Source: Pedobacter soli
GTDB lineage: Bacteria > Bacteroidota > Bacteroidia > Sphingobacteriales > Sphingobacteriaceae
Assembly: GCF_900101435.1 (NCBI RefSeq)
Contig: NZ_FMZH01000003.1
Location: 124,001 to 188,000 of the forward strand
DNA: 64,000 bases
Direction of reading: 5' to 3'
Part shown: positions 8,282 through 16,882 of the stretch, piece by piece
How positions within the stretch are numbered: position 1 is the stretch's first letter
How the letters are laid out: every line of letters starts with the position of its first letter
The notes under the pieces: model-generated
Told to the model about the DNA's origin: nothing
The model's input: the letters and a program-made list of their open reading frames with translations, nothing else
Databases searched by the model: none
Made by a program: the position numbers and the translations under genes

Positions 8282-9059
8282 TAAACTTCTTTAGCTCCCC
8301 GAACACGAGGCCTGCAATCGCCTTTGCACCTTCAGGCTGAAAATGGGTATTGTCTTTTTGACCTTTCGGATATGCCTCGTATTTAGCCGAATCTAAATTC
8401 ATAAAATAATTTTTGCTCACATATTCCTGACCTCTAGTGGTAAAAAAATCGGCCGAAAGCGTGGTTAAATCGATAAGCGGTACATGCAACGACTTAGCTA
8501 CGTCTTTTACTGCTTGCGGATATTCACCGTGTGCGCTACCCAGCTTACCATACTTCCAGGGATAATTGCGCGTAACCGGAGTAATCAGAACCGGGAATGC
8601 GCCTTTTGCACGCGTTTCATTTACATACATTTTTAAGAAATCTTTGTAACCCGGTATATCTACATAACGCTCGGGCTTATCTTTTGCCGCATCATTATGG
8701 CCAAACTGAATCAGTACCAAATCGTTCTTCTGTAAAGTGCCTAAAACTTCTTTCCACCTACCTTCTTCAAAAAAACTTCGTGTACTCCTGCCTCCTTTAG
8801 CTTTATCAACCACCAAAACGCTATCGCTTTTAATCAGCCGGTTTAGTTTTTTTAGGCTATCTTTTTGGAAGAAGGGCTGAAAAACCTGTCCCCAACCCGT
8901 TAGCGGATATCTTTTCTGCATGTAGCCTTCTTCTAAAGTATAATCCGCCACAGTCGAGTCGCCGATTAAATAAACCTTAACCGGTTTGGGTTTGGTGATG
9001 AATGACATCAGCAAAAAGCCAAGAGCGATAACTGCGGTAATAATTTTATAATGTTTCAT
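8262..9059 (-). CDS. Rhamnogalacturonan acetylesterase (SGNH/GDSL hydrolase, CE12-like)
   Basis: A 265-residue exported esterase. It begins with a hydrophobic signal/anchor segment (about 5-22). The SGNH blocks are visible: block I with the nucleophile serine in LIGDSTVADY (about 32-41), block III LIQFGHNDAAKD (about 120), and block V with the catalytic Asp/His in KDNTHFQPEGA (about 238-248). The nearby GWGQVFQPFF and GGRSTRSFFEEGRW are typical of rhamnogalacturonan acetylesterases (RhgT/YesT type). It would remove acetyl groups from galacturonate in pectin, exposing the backbone for the lyases and hydrolases encoded alongside. It is 12 bp downstream of the GH43 gene and probably co-transcribed with it. 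Confidence 0.85.
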   Translation of the reverse strand: MKHYKIITAVIALGFLLMSFITKPKPVKVYLIGDSTVADYTLEEGYMQKRYPLTGWGQVFQPFFQKDSLKKLNRLIKSDSVLVVDKAKGGRSTRSFFEEGRWKEVLGTLQKNDLVLIQFGHNDAAKDKPERYVDIPGYKDFLKMYVNETRAKGAFPVLITPVTRNYPWKYGKLGSAHGEYPQAVKDVAKSLHVPLIDLTTLSADFFTTRGQEYVSKNYFMNLDSAKYEAYPKGQKDNTHFQPEGAKAIAGLVFGELKKFKNLSDF

Positions 9060-9071
9060 TTTGCTAATCGA

Positions 9072-10712
9072 TTATTTAATGGGTTCTATTCTAAACCAAT
9101 CGTATTCGGCAATTCCCGAATCGTTGGTTTGTGTATCGCGGATGGCAAATAACCCAAGCTTGGCCCCAATCCATTGCCCTGCTGTAGCCTGAAATGCTTC
9201 GCCAACGGGATTAAAAGTAATTCCATCTTCGCTATAACTAAACTGGCATTTGGCTCCGTTGGTAACTCCTACCCTTAACTGTACCGATGTTGACTTAAGT
9301 TTGATAACCTCCTTTTCATTTTCAGCTTTACCTTTATCAGCACTTTGGCAAACACCATACATCAGATACAGTCCATCCTTTTTACTCTTGATACTCATCT
9401 GGGCATAACTTCTGCCCATAACCACTAAACCGGTTTTTTCATTTTCGAGTTTAGGATTGGGTTTAAAATTGAGCTTAGTTGTTGCTACAAACTCATCAGC
9501 AGGAAATTTCTGCATCAATAAATTGGGTACATCCCAAAGGTTTTTAGCCTCATCGGGAATTTTTGAAGTATATAATTTTAAAATGCCCTTATTGGCATCG
9601 GTGAACCACCAGGTGGGTTGTGGGTTTGCCTGCCATTGCCATTGTAAGCCTAAATTAACCGAACCGAATTCATCACTTTCAACCGGATTTTCTATCGGAT
9701 ATACTTTACCCACATTCGGTTTTTTATAAACTGCTACCGGTTCGCCCGTACCATCGCCATCTTTATCTAAACCAATAACCGGCCAGTCGTTTACCCATTT
9801 CATGGATTGCAAATGAACTACACGGCCATAAGCATCCTTATCCTGGAAATGTAAAAACCAATCTTCGCCGGTCGGTGTATTTACCCAGGCGCCCTGGTGC
9901 GGGCCATTAACGGCCGATTTGCCCTGATCCATGGCTACCTTTCTTTCGTAAGGTCCGTAAACATTTTTACTGCGCAATATCAACTGCCAACCGGTAGAAA
10001 CACCTCCCGCCGGTGCAAATAAATAGTAATGACCATTACGCTTATAAAATTTCGGCCCCTCAATAGTGGGGTCTAGCTCATGTCCATCGTAAACAATCCG
10101 TCCTTTTTCCAGCGCTTTCATTCCATCACTCCGCAGTGGCATAATGGCTAAAACACTTTTAATTCCGGCACGGCTACCTGCGTAGGCATAAGCCAGGTAA
10201 GCTTTACCATCTTCATCCCAAAACGGGCAGGGATCTATCAAACCTTTGCCTACTGCAACCAATTGCGGGGCAGACCAGTCGCCGGTAATGGTTTTGGCTT
10301 TGGTTACATAAATTCCGAAATCGGGATCGGGATAATAAATATAAAATTCGCCATTGCGGTAACGGATTGATGGCGCCCAAACCCCGTTGCCATGCTGCGT
10401 TTTTTCAAAATGATCGAATGGCGGCTGACGTTTTAGCGCATGACCAATAATTTTCCAGTTTACCAGATCTTTTGAATGCAAAATGGGCAAACCCGGTACA
10501 GCATCAAAACTGGAGGCAATCATATAAAAATCGTCACCCACGCGAATGGCATCAGGATCGGAATAATCAGCATTAATAACCGGATTTTTATAGGTTCCGT
10601 TGCCCTGATCTGATACCCAAACTTTAGAAATGTATCTGTTTGAAGGGCTTTGCTGTGCAAAGACACTCAAACTAAGACTTAAAATCAGGGTGGTGCTAAA
10701 AAGATATTTCAT
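9072..10712 (-). CDS. Glycoside hydrolase family 43 protein with C-terminal beta-sandwich
   Basis: A 546-residue secreted enzyme with a signal peptide (about 1-19, ending VFAQQ). The five-bladed propeller domain (about 40-330) shows the GH43 acids: general base Asp in NADYSDPDAIRVG, pKa-modulating Asp in GLIDPCPFWDEDG, and general acid Glu in DPTIEGPKFYKRNG. The remainder (about 350-546) is a GH43_C2-like beta-sandwich (LGLQWQWQANPQPTWWF, GLVVMGRSYAQM). Family enzymes act on alpha-L-arabinofuranosides or beta-xylosides. In this pectin cluster, trimming arabinan/arabinogalactan side chains is the natural inference. I cannot assign the subfamily. It leads the leftward operon that ends with the acetylesterase. 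Confidence 0.85.
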   Translation of the reverse strand: MKYLFSTTLILSLSLSVFAQQSPSNRYISKVWVSDQGNGTYKNPVINADYSDPDAIRVGDDFYMIASSFDAVPGLPILHSKDLVNWKIIGHALKRQPPFDHFEKTQHGNGVWAPSIRYRNGEFYIYYPDPDFGIYVTKAKTITGDWSAPQLVAVGKGLIDPCPFWDEDGKAYLAYAYAGSRAGIKSVLAIMPLRSDGMKALEKGRIVYDGHELDPTIEGPKFYKRNGHYYLFAPAGGVSTGWQLILRSKNVYGPYERKVAMDQGKSAVNGPHQGAWVNTPTGEDWFLHFQDKDAYGRVVHLQSMKWVNDWPVIGLDKDGDGTGEPVAVYKKPNVGKVYPIENPVESDEFGSVNLGLQWQWQANPQPTWWFTDANKGILKLYTSKIPDEAKNLWDVPNLLMQKFPADEFVATTKLNFKPNPKLENEKTGLVVMGRSYAQMSIKSKKDGLYLMYGVCQSADKGKAENEKEVIKLKSTSVQLRVGVTNGAKCQFSYSEDGITFNPVGEAFQATAGQWIGAKLGLFAIRDTQTNDSGIAEYDWFRIEPIK

Positions 10713-10786
10713 TTTACAACGAGGTAATTAATATTTGGCTATCAACAAGATTAAGCCTTTTTTTATTTCAAGACAAACAGATATTG

Positions 10787-10812
10787 TGCAATCGTTCCCG
10801 ACATCGTTTGCA
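10787..10812. promoter_or_regulatory. Candidate LacI-type operator in the divergent pectin promoter region
   Basis: The segment reads tgcaatcgttcccgacatcgtttgca. Its outer parts (TGCAA...TTGCA) and the internal CG steps are symmetric, as in LacI-family operators. It lies between the divergently transcribed GH43 and pectinesterase genes. A related half, cggcaacgattgca, recurs at 11973-11986 before the GH28 gene. The regulator is not encoded in the window, so this is a prediction. Confidence 0.4.
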
Positions 10813-10949
10813 TCTTTTAATTTCGATAAAACTTCGTTCTGACGAATATTAATGTTTAAAATTGTTCATCATATATTTTAAAACACGGCTGCGTGATGAA
10901 GTTCATACTTTTACGTGGCCGATTTTATTTTAAGCCTAACCAAATCGAT

Positions 10950-11906
10950 ATGAGAACAATTGCTTTATTCTTTTTAACGGTCTTTGCCCTTGCTGCACAT
11001 GCATTGGAGGTTAAACCCGATTTTATAGTCGCTGCTGATGGAAGTGGAAATTTTAAAACGGTGCAGGAAGCCATTCATGCCGTACCCGATTTCAGGAATA
11101 AGACCACCGTAATTTTCATTAAGAAAGGTATTTATAAAGAAAAGCTGGTTTTGGCAGCATCGAAAAAAAATGTAAAACTAATTGGCGAAAGCCTTAACGA
11201 AACCGTTTTAACCTACGATGATTATGCCCAAAAGAAAAACACTTTTGGAGAAGAAAAAGGCACTTCAGGCTCATCCAGTTTTTACATTTACGGCGAAGGC
11301 TTTTCCGCAGAGAACATCACTTTCGAAAATTCATCGGGCCCGGTTGGGCAGGCTGTAGCGGTTTGGGCCGGTGGCGATAAGTCTGTTTTCATCAATTGCA
11401 GGTTTTTGGGCTTTCAGGATACATTGTATACCTACGGCGGCAACAATCGCCAGTATTATAAAAATTGCTATATCGAAGGCACGGTCGATTTCATCTTTGG
11501 AGCGGCAACAGCCTGGTTCGAAAACTGTACGCTTTATTGCAAAAAGGCCGGTTACATTACCGCAGCATCGACCGCCGATACCACTAAATTTGGGTATGTT
11601 TTTAACAAATGTATCATTAAAGGCGATGCACCAGCAAATAGTTTTTATCTGGGCAGACCCTGGCGGCCTTATGCAAAAGTAGCCTATCTTAACTGTACAC
11701 TCCCCGATTTAATCCGTCCGGAAGGCTGGAACAACTGGGGCAAAACAAGTAACGAACAAACTGCTTATTATGCTGAATACAAAAGCCTTGGAAAGGGCGC
11801 AAATCCTGGTTCGAGAGCCAAATGGTCGCACCAATTAACAGATATGGAGTATAGTGCGTATATTTTGGAAAACGTTTTCCGGGGATGGAAGCCGGAGGCT
11901 AAATAA
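10950..11906 (+). CDS. Pectinesterase (CE8 pectin methylesterase)
   Basis: A 318-residue exported enzyme. The ATG at 10950 is preferred over an in-frame ATG at 10893 because a clean signal peptide follows it (RTIALFFLTVFALAAHA). Motifs are diagnostic of CE8: VAADGSGNFKTVQEA near the N-terminus, VAVWAGGDK, the catalytic CRFLGFQDTLYTY (QD), GTVDFIFGAATA (DFIFG Asp) and LGRPWRPYAK (GRPW Arg/Trp). It hydrolyses methyl esters of polygalacturonate and makes pectin accessible to GH28/PL enzymes encoded next. A terminator hairpin (11934-11959) follows, so part of the transcription may stop before the GH28 gene. Confidence 0.93.
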   Translation: MRTIALFFLTVFALAAHALEVKPDFIVAADGSGNFKTVQEAIHAVPDFRNKTTVIFIKKGIYKEKLVLAASKKNVKLIGESLNETVLTYDDYAQKKNTFGEEKGTSGSSSFYIYGEGFSAENITFENSSGPVGQAVAVWAGGDKSVFINCRFLGFQDTLYTYGGNNRQYYKNCYIEGTVDFIFGAATAWFENCTLYCKKAGYITAASTADTTKFGYVFNKCIIKGDAPANSFYLGRPWRPYAKVAYLNCTLPDLIRPEGWNNWGKTSNEQTAYYAEYKSLGKGANPGSRAKWSHQLTDMEYSAYILENVFRGWKPEAK

Positions 11907-11933
11907 TCAATATAAAAAACTGATAATCAACAT

Positions 11934-11961
11934 AAAAGCACCTTAAACGAGGTGCTTTTTT
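11934..11961 (+). terminator. Intrinsic terminator after pectinesterase
   Basis: aaaagcacct and aggtgctttt form a 10-bp stem with a 6-nt loop, followed by a T-run. It lies 28 bp after the pectinesterase stop. The GH28 gene downstream must have its own promoter or depend on readthrough. Confidence 0.75.
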
Positions 11962-11972
11962 CGTTTATTTTC

Positions 11973-11986
11973 CGGCAACGATTGCA
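11973..11986. promoter_or_regulatory. Candidate LacI-type half operator upstream of GH28
   Basis: cggcaacgattgca is the reverse complement of tgcaatcgttgccg, matching 13 of 14 positions of the left half (tgcaatcgttcccg) of the element at 10787-10812. It lies about 80 bp before the GH28 ATG and just after the pectinesterase terminator. Confidence 0.35.
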
Positions 11987-12065
11987 TAGATTTCTCTTCT
12001 GTTTTAGGAGCAAACAACGTACACTTGTTATACGATTAACCAAATATAATTTAACAGCACCAACA

Positions 12066-13739
12066 ATGAAACAGATAACAGGTAGTTTCTGCCGTACAAA
12101 AATAGCGCTCACATGTATTTTAATATCGGCTGCATGTTCGGCTATTGCGCAACAAAAGCAAGGCTTGCCTGTTATTCAGCAGGTTAAATTTAAAGCCGAC
12201 ACCACAAGCATTACCCGCTTTGGGGCCAAAGGCGATGGGCTTTTTTTAAATACCCAAAGCATTAACAAAGCCATTGAGGCCGTAAGCCAAAAAGGTGGCG
12301 GCGTGGTTTTAATCCCATCTGGTTTATGGTTAACCGGACCAATCGAATTAAAAAGTAATGTAAACCTGCACTTAAAACGCGATGCGATTTTGCAGTTTAC
12401 CGATGATTTTACACAATACAAACTGGTTCAGGGAAATTGGGAAGGTCAGCCCGCATGGCGCAACCAAAGTCCTATTTCTGGTGTTAATCTGCAAAATATA
12501 GCCATTACCGGCGCAGGGATTATTGATGGAAATGGTGGTGCATGGCGCATGGTAAAAAAAGATAAACTTACCGAAACCCAGTGGAAAACATTGGTTGCAT
12601 CGGGAGGAGTAGTGAGGGCTGATGGCAAAATGTGGTACCCATCAGAAAAAACCGTTAAAGGCTCGAACACTAAAAATGCTGGTGTAATTGAACCTGGCAA
12701 AACGGCTGCCGATTACGAAGACATCAAAGATTTCCTTCGTCCTAACCTGGTAGTGCTAACAGGCTGCAAAAAAGTACTTCTGGAAGGCGTTACCTTTCAA
12801 AACTCGCCAGCCTGGAACCTGCACCCTTTACTTTGCGAAGACCTGACTTTGAGAAACCTACAGGTTAAAAACCCCTGGTTTGCCCAAAACGGCGACGGTG
12901 TAGATGTAGAATCTTGCAAAAACGTGTTGATTGAGGGTAGCACTTTTGATGTGGGCGATGATGGTATCTGCATTAAATCGGGCAGGGACGAGGCCGGCCG
13001 TAAACGTGGCGTGCCTACCGAAAATGTAATTATCCGCAACAATGTGGTTTACCATGCACATGGCGGTTTCGTTATTGGAAGTGAAATGAGTGGTGGTGCC
13101 AAAAATATCTGGGTATACAACTGTTCTTTCATTGGTACCGATATCGGTTTGCGCTTTAAAACCACCCGCGGTCGTGGAGGCGTAGTCGAAAATATTTATG
13201 TGAACAACATCAACATGATCGACATTCCGGGCGAAGCCATTTTATTCGACATGTATTATGCGGCAGTTGATCCGGTTCCTTTGGCTGGAGAGAAACGCGA
13301 AGCCATTAAAACCGTTACCGTTCCGGTTACTGAGGCTACTCCGCAATTCAGAAATTTCTACATTAAGGATGTAGTAGCCAATGGCGCAGAAAAAGCGATA
13401 TTTTTCAGGGGCTTACCTGAAATGAATATTAAGGATATCCACCTCGAGAATGTAACCGTTCAATCGAAAAAAGGGGTCGAAATTATTGAGGCATCAAATA
13501 TTTTCCTTAAAAATGTTAAGGTCATTACCAACGATACCAATCCCGTTGTACGTGTGCAAAACGGCACCAACATTAATATTAATGGGCTTCAGTATAAAAA
13601 CGGAGCTGAGCTCTTGTTCGATATCACCGGCGAAAAAACCAAAGGGGTAAAAATAACGGGAACAGATGTTTCAAAAGCACAAAAAACCTCCGCCTTTGCT
13701 ACCGGCGTAAATCAATCTGTATTGGAGATTTCAAAATAA
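12066..13739 (+). CDS. Glycoside hydrolase family 28 polygalacturonase
   Basis: A 557-residue secreted enzyme. The ATG at 12066 is chosen because a signal peptide follows (KIALTCILISAACSAIAQQ); the longer reading frame to 11952 runs over intergenic sequence. The beta-helix shows GH28 active-site motifs: NGDGVDVESC (NTD-like Asp), FDVGDDGICIKSG (the DD pair), AHGGFVIGSEMSGG (catalytic His) and LRFKTTRGRGG (RIK-like). An insert at about residues 170-230 lengthens it relative to fungal enzymes, as in many Bacteroidota GH28s. It hydrolyses alpha-1,4 galacturonate (or unsaturated/rhamno-) linkages; exo versus endo action is not decidable by eye. The next gene (GH105) starts 7 bp later, so they are co-transcribed. 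Confidence 0.88.
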   Translation: MKQITGSFCRTKIALTCILISAACSAIAQQKQGLPVIQQVKFKADTTSITRFGAKGDGLFLNTQSINKAIEAVSQKGGGVVLIPSGLWLTGPIELKSNVNLHLKRDAILQFTDDFTQYKLVQGNWEGQPAWRNQSPISGVNLQNIAITGAGIIDGNGGAWRMVKKDKLTETQWKTLVASGGVVRADGKMWYPSEKTVKGSNTKNAGVIEPGKTAADYEDIKDFLRPNLVVLTGCKKVLLEGVTFQNSPAWNLHPLLCEDLTLRNLQVKNPWFAQNGDGVDVESCKNVLIEGSTFDVGDDGICIKSGRDEAGRKRGVPTENVIIRNNVVYHAHGGFVIGSEMSGGAKNIWVYNCSFIGTDIGLRFKTTRGRGGVVENIYVNNINMIDIPGEAILFDMYYAAVDPVPLAGEKREAIKTVTVPVTEATPQFRNFYIKDVVANGAEKAIFFRGLPEMNIKDIHLENVTVQSKKGVEIIEASNIFLKNVKVITNDTNPVVRVQNGTNININGLQYKNGAELLFDITGEKTKGVKITGTDVSKAQKTSAFATGVNQSVLEISK

Positions 13740-13745
13740 TAAAAC

Positions 13746-15677
13746 ATGAAACGATCAATTATATACCTTACAGCAACCTTAGCATTCCTTACCGTTTTTG
13801 TACAAAATGGCCTGGCGCAAAAGAAATTGTCAGAACAGCTCACACTAACGGCCATGGAAAAACTGTTTCAGGATACCACCCTGCTTAAAGGTGCCAAAGG
13901 CCCAAAATGGACCTACGATATGGGAGTTGTTTTGGAAGGTGCTGCCGCCGTATGGCGCAATACCGGCGATGGAAAATATTTTAAATACGTACAAAGTTCG
14001 ATGGATGCCTATTTGGACAAAGAAGGCAACATCAATACTTATAAAGCCGAAGATTTTAATATCGACAATGTTAAAAATGGTCGTTCATTGTTGCTGCTTT
14101 ACAAAGTTACCGGACAACAAAAATACCTGTTGGCAGCCACTAAACTTTATGATCAGTTACAGCAACAACCACGCACCAAAGCTGGCGGTTTCTGGCACAA
14201 GAAAATTTATCCCAATCAGATGTGGCTGGACGGGTTGTATATGGGTGAGCCCTTTTACGCCGAGTATGCCAAACTGATGAAAAAGGATGCTGCTTTTGAC
14301 GATATCGCCAAACAGTTTATTTTAATGGAACAAAACTCGCGCGACAATAAAACGGGTTTATTGTACCACGGTTACGATGAAAGCCGCGAAGAGCGATGGG
14401 CAGATAAAACAACCGGGCGCTCACCCAATTTTTGGGGCAGGGCTATGGGCTGGTACATTATGGCTTTAGTTGATGTATTGGATAATTTCCCTGTAAATCA
14501 CCCCAAAAGAGCAGAATTATTAGCCATTTTAAACCGTACGGCAACCGCTGCTGTAAAATATCAGGATCCGAAATCGGGTGTTTGGTTCGATATTCTGGAT
14601 ATGCCAACCAGAAAGGGCAATTACCTGGAAAGTTCGGCTTCGAGCATGTTTGTGTACGGACTGGCCAAGGGGGTACGCAAAGGCTGGTTAGCTCCATCTT
14701 TTATGGCAGCTGCCAATAAAGGTTATGCCGGTTTAAAGAAAGAATTTGTTGAGCCTGCGGGTAACGATAGGATCAACCTGACCAAAACCGTTTCTGTTTC
14801 GGGTTTGGGAGGAAAACCAAAATACCGCGATGGCAGTTTCGAGTACTACATCAGTGAAAAAGTTATCACCAACGATCCAAAAGGCGTAGGTGCCTTTATC
14901 TGCGCATCAGCAGAAATGGAAATTGATGCGCTACCTAAAACCGGGAAAGGTTTAACAGTAACTGTTGATAATTTCTTCAATAACGAATACATGACCGGGC
15001 CAACCGGCGATAAAATCCCTTTCCATTACCTTTGGGAAGAAGACGACAACAATGGTTTTTCGCTATTCGGGAAAGTATTTAACGATGCAGGTGTTAAAAC
15101 CGCAACGCTTAAAACTGCTCCGACCACAGCAAACTTAAAAGGCAGCAACATTTATATCATTGTAGATCCTGATACGGAAAAAGAAACGGCTAATCCCAAT
15201 TACATGAATGCTGAACATGCAAAACAAATTGCAGCATGGGTTAAGGCTGGTGGCGTATTGGTGCTGCTGCTTAACGATGCTGGCAATTGCGAAATCAGCA
15301 AATTCAATGTGCTTCCTGAAACTTTCGGGATTAAATTTAATGAAGACAGCCGCAATAAAGTGCAGGGCTCGAATTTTGAGCAGGGAGCCGTAAAAATCCC
15401 TGCCGGAAATGCAATTTTCAAAACGGCTAAAAAAGTTTACATCAAAGAAATTTCGACCATTGTGGCCAAAGCACCTGCTGTTTCTGCATTGACCGATAAC
15501 GGCGATGTGCTGATAGCAACTGCAAAATATGGTAAGGGAACAGTTTTCGCTGTTGGCGACCCCTGGTTTTACAACGAATACATTGATGGGCGGAAATTGC
15601 CTGCAGATTTTGAAAACTTTAAAGCCACAAATGATTTGGTAAACTGGCTGATTAAGCAGGTTCCTGGTAAGAAATAA
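13746..15677 (+). CDS. GH105 unsaturated rhamnogalacturonyl hydrolase fused to a DUF4350-like C-terminal domain
   Basis: A 643-residue protein with a signal peptide (about 1-24, ending GLAQK). Residues about 35-345 form the (alpha/alpha)6 barrel of GH105: WTYDMGVVLEGAAAVWRNTG, NPQ-type IYPNQMWLDGLYMGEPFYAE with the catalytic Asp, and SPNFWGRAMGWYIMALVDVL. It would release 5-keto-4-deoxyuronate from unsaturated oligosaccharides made by pectate/rhamnogalacturonan lyases. Residues about 415-640 are an additional alpha/beta domain (SNIYIIVDPDTEKE, AAWVKAGGVLVLLLNDAGNC, YGKGTVFAVGDPWFYNEY) resembling DUF4350/GATase1-like folds without an evident catalytic triad. The fusion roughly doubles the usual GH105 length (about 370). 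The C-terminal domain may be non-catalytic. Confidence 0.85.
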   Translation: MKRSIIYLTATLAFLTVFVQNGLAQKKLSEQLTLTAMEKLFQDTTLLKGAKGPKWTYDMGVVLEGAAAVWRNTGDGKYFKYVQSSMDAYLDKEGNINTYKAEDFNIDNVKNGRSLLLLYKVTGQQKYLLAATKLYDQLQQQPRTKAGGFWHKKIYPNQMWLDGLYMGEPFYAEYAKLMKKDAAFDDIAKQFILMEQNSRDNKTGLLYHGYDESREERWADKTTGRSPNFWGRAMGWYIMALVDVLDNFPVNHPKRAELLAILNRTATAAVKYQDPKSGVWFDILDMPTRKGNYLESSASSMFVYGLAKGVRKGWLAPSFMAAANKGYAGLKKEFVEPAGNDRINLTKTVSVSGLGGKPKYRDGSFEYYISEKVITNDPKGVGAFICASAEMEIDALPKTGKGLTVTVDNFFNNEYMTGPTGDKIPFHYLWEEDDNNGFSLFGKVFNDAGVKTATLKTAPTTANLKGSNIYIIVDPDTEKETANPNYMNAEHAKQIAAWVKAGGVLVLLLNDAGNCEISKFNVLPETFGIKFNEDSRNKVQGSNFEQGAVKIPAGNAIFKTAKKVYIKEISTIVAKAPAVSALTDNGDVLIATAKYGKGTVFAVGDPWFYNEYIDGRKLPADFENFKATNDLVNWLIKQVPGKK

Positions 15678-15840
15678 AATAAAGAGATAATAGGTCGGTG
15701 AGGACACCAACCTATAGGAGAATATTAGCCACGGAAACACAGAGACACGGAAAAAGAATTAAGTAGTGGTCTGTGGAGACACAGACCACGGAGGAGTGTT
15801 AATCCCCGCCTCCGTGGCAGAAAAAACTAACAAGCAAACA
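15678..15840. repeat. Intra-operon cluster of palindromic hairpins
   Basis: Four elements lie between the GH105 and PL10 genes. ggtcggtg-agga-caccaacc is an 8-bp stem with a 4-nt loop (15693-15712). A CACAGAG-type repeat follows at about 15728-15750. gtggtctgtg-gaga-cacagaccac is a perfect 10-bp stem with a 4-nt loop (15766-15789). Finally ccacggagg (15786-15794) pairs with cctccgtgg (15809-15817). None has a T-run. The last two share bases and would be mutually exclusive. They may tune mRNA processing within the operon; that is inference. Confidence 0.65.
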
Positions 15841-16869
15841 ATGAAAATAAAAATAGTATTAACCCTGATTTGCAGCACACTGATGCTGTCGTGCTTTGCG
15901 CAGCAAGCTGCAGACTCGATCGCCGATAAAATGCTGGTTTATCAGCTGGGCAATGGCGGCTGGCCCAAGCAGCTGGAAGATAAGAGCGTGGTTAACTATG
16001 GAGCAACCTTAACCCCTGAGCTTTTGGCCAAAATAAAAGCCACTAAAGATTTACATGCTACGTTCGATAACAAAGCCACCAGCAGGGAAGTAGTATATCT
16101 GGTTAAAGCCTACAAAAAAACACAAAACCCCGCTTACCTGAAAGCTGCTGAAAAAGGAATTGATTTCATCCTCGAAGCCCAGTATGCCAATGGTGGCTGG
16201 CCGCAATATTATCCGGATAAAGCGCTGTACCGTTCAGAGATCACCTATAACGATGATGCCATGATTAACGTGCTGGATATCCTGGAAGACATCGTGACAA
16301 AGAAAAACGATTTCGACGTCGTAAACGTCAGCTATATCCCGAAAGCTGAACGCGCCGTTACTAAAGGAGTAGACTGCATTTTGAAAACACAGGTAAAACA
16401 AAATGGTGTTTTAAGCATTTGGGGAGCACAGTATGATAAAGACAGCTTGCAGCCCGCAAAGGCCCGGAATTTTGAGCCGGCATCTTTAAGTACAAGCGAA
16501 TCGATGGGCATTACCCGCTTTTTAATGCGTTTTAAAAATCCTTCTCCACAAATTAAAGCTGCAGTAACAGCTGCCTACAATTGGTTTAATACCTATAAAA
16601 TTGCAGGTTACCGTTTCGAAAGAGGTACCGACCCGAAAACAAAGGAAAAAAGTGCTGCGCTGGTTCCCGATCAGTCATCAATGGTTTGGGCACGTTTTTA
16701 CGATCTGGATAAAAACATTCCGATTTTCGGCGACAGGGATAACAGCATTAAACTAAAACTGGAGGAGCTGATTCCCGAACGCAGAAACGGTTACGCCTGG
16801 TACGGCAGCTGGGCACAAAAATTTATAGAAAAAGATTATCCGAAGTGGTTAGCCACAAACGGGAAATAA
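15841..16869 (+). CDS. pelA: Pectate lyase, PL10 family
   Basis: A 342-residue secreted lyase. The ATG at 15841 precedes a signal peptide (MKIKIVLTLICSTLMLSCFA); the upstream in-frame ATG at 15766 lies inside a hairpin repeat and is rejected. The PL10 alpha/alpha-toroid signatures are present: YQLGNGGWPKQLED, ATFDNKATSREVVYLVKA, ILEAQYANGGWPQYYP, EITYNDDAMINVLDIL and RNGYAWYGSWAQKFIEKDYP at the C-terminus. It cleaves polygalacturonate by beta-elimination, giving unsaturated oligomers that GH105 can process. The signal peptide contains LSC, so lipid anchoring is possible, although FAQQ looks more like a signal peptidase I site. Confidence 0.9.
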   Translation: MKIKIVLTLICSTLMLSCFAQQAADSIADKMLVYQLGNGGWPKQLEDKSVVNYGATLTPELLAKIKATKDLHATFDNKATSREVVYLVKAYKKTQNPAYLKAAEKGIDFILEAQYANGGWPQYYPDKALYRSEITYNDDAMINVLDILEDIVTKKNDFDVVNVSYIPKAERAVTKGVDCILKTQVKQNGVLSIWGAQYDKDSLQPAKARNFEPASLSTSESMGITRFLMRFKNPSPQIKAAVTAAYNWFNTYKIAGYRFERGTDPKTKEKSAALVPDQSSMVWARFYDLDKNIPIFGDRDNSIKLKLEELIPERRNGYAWYGSWAQKFIEKDYPKWLATNGK

Positions 16870-16882
16870 ACATTGTATAACT

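Noticed and set aside
15135..15740. 201-codon open frame on the minus strand inside the GH105 gene
   Set aside because: It is antisense to a clear GH105/DUF4350 coding region, has no recognisable domain and has a composition typical of a shadow frame.
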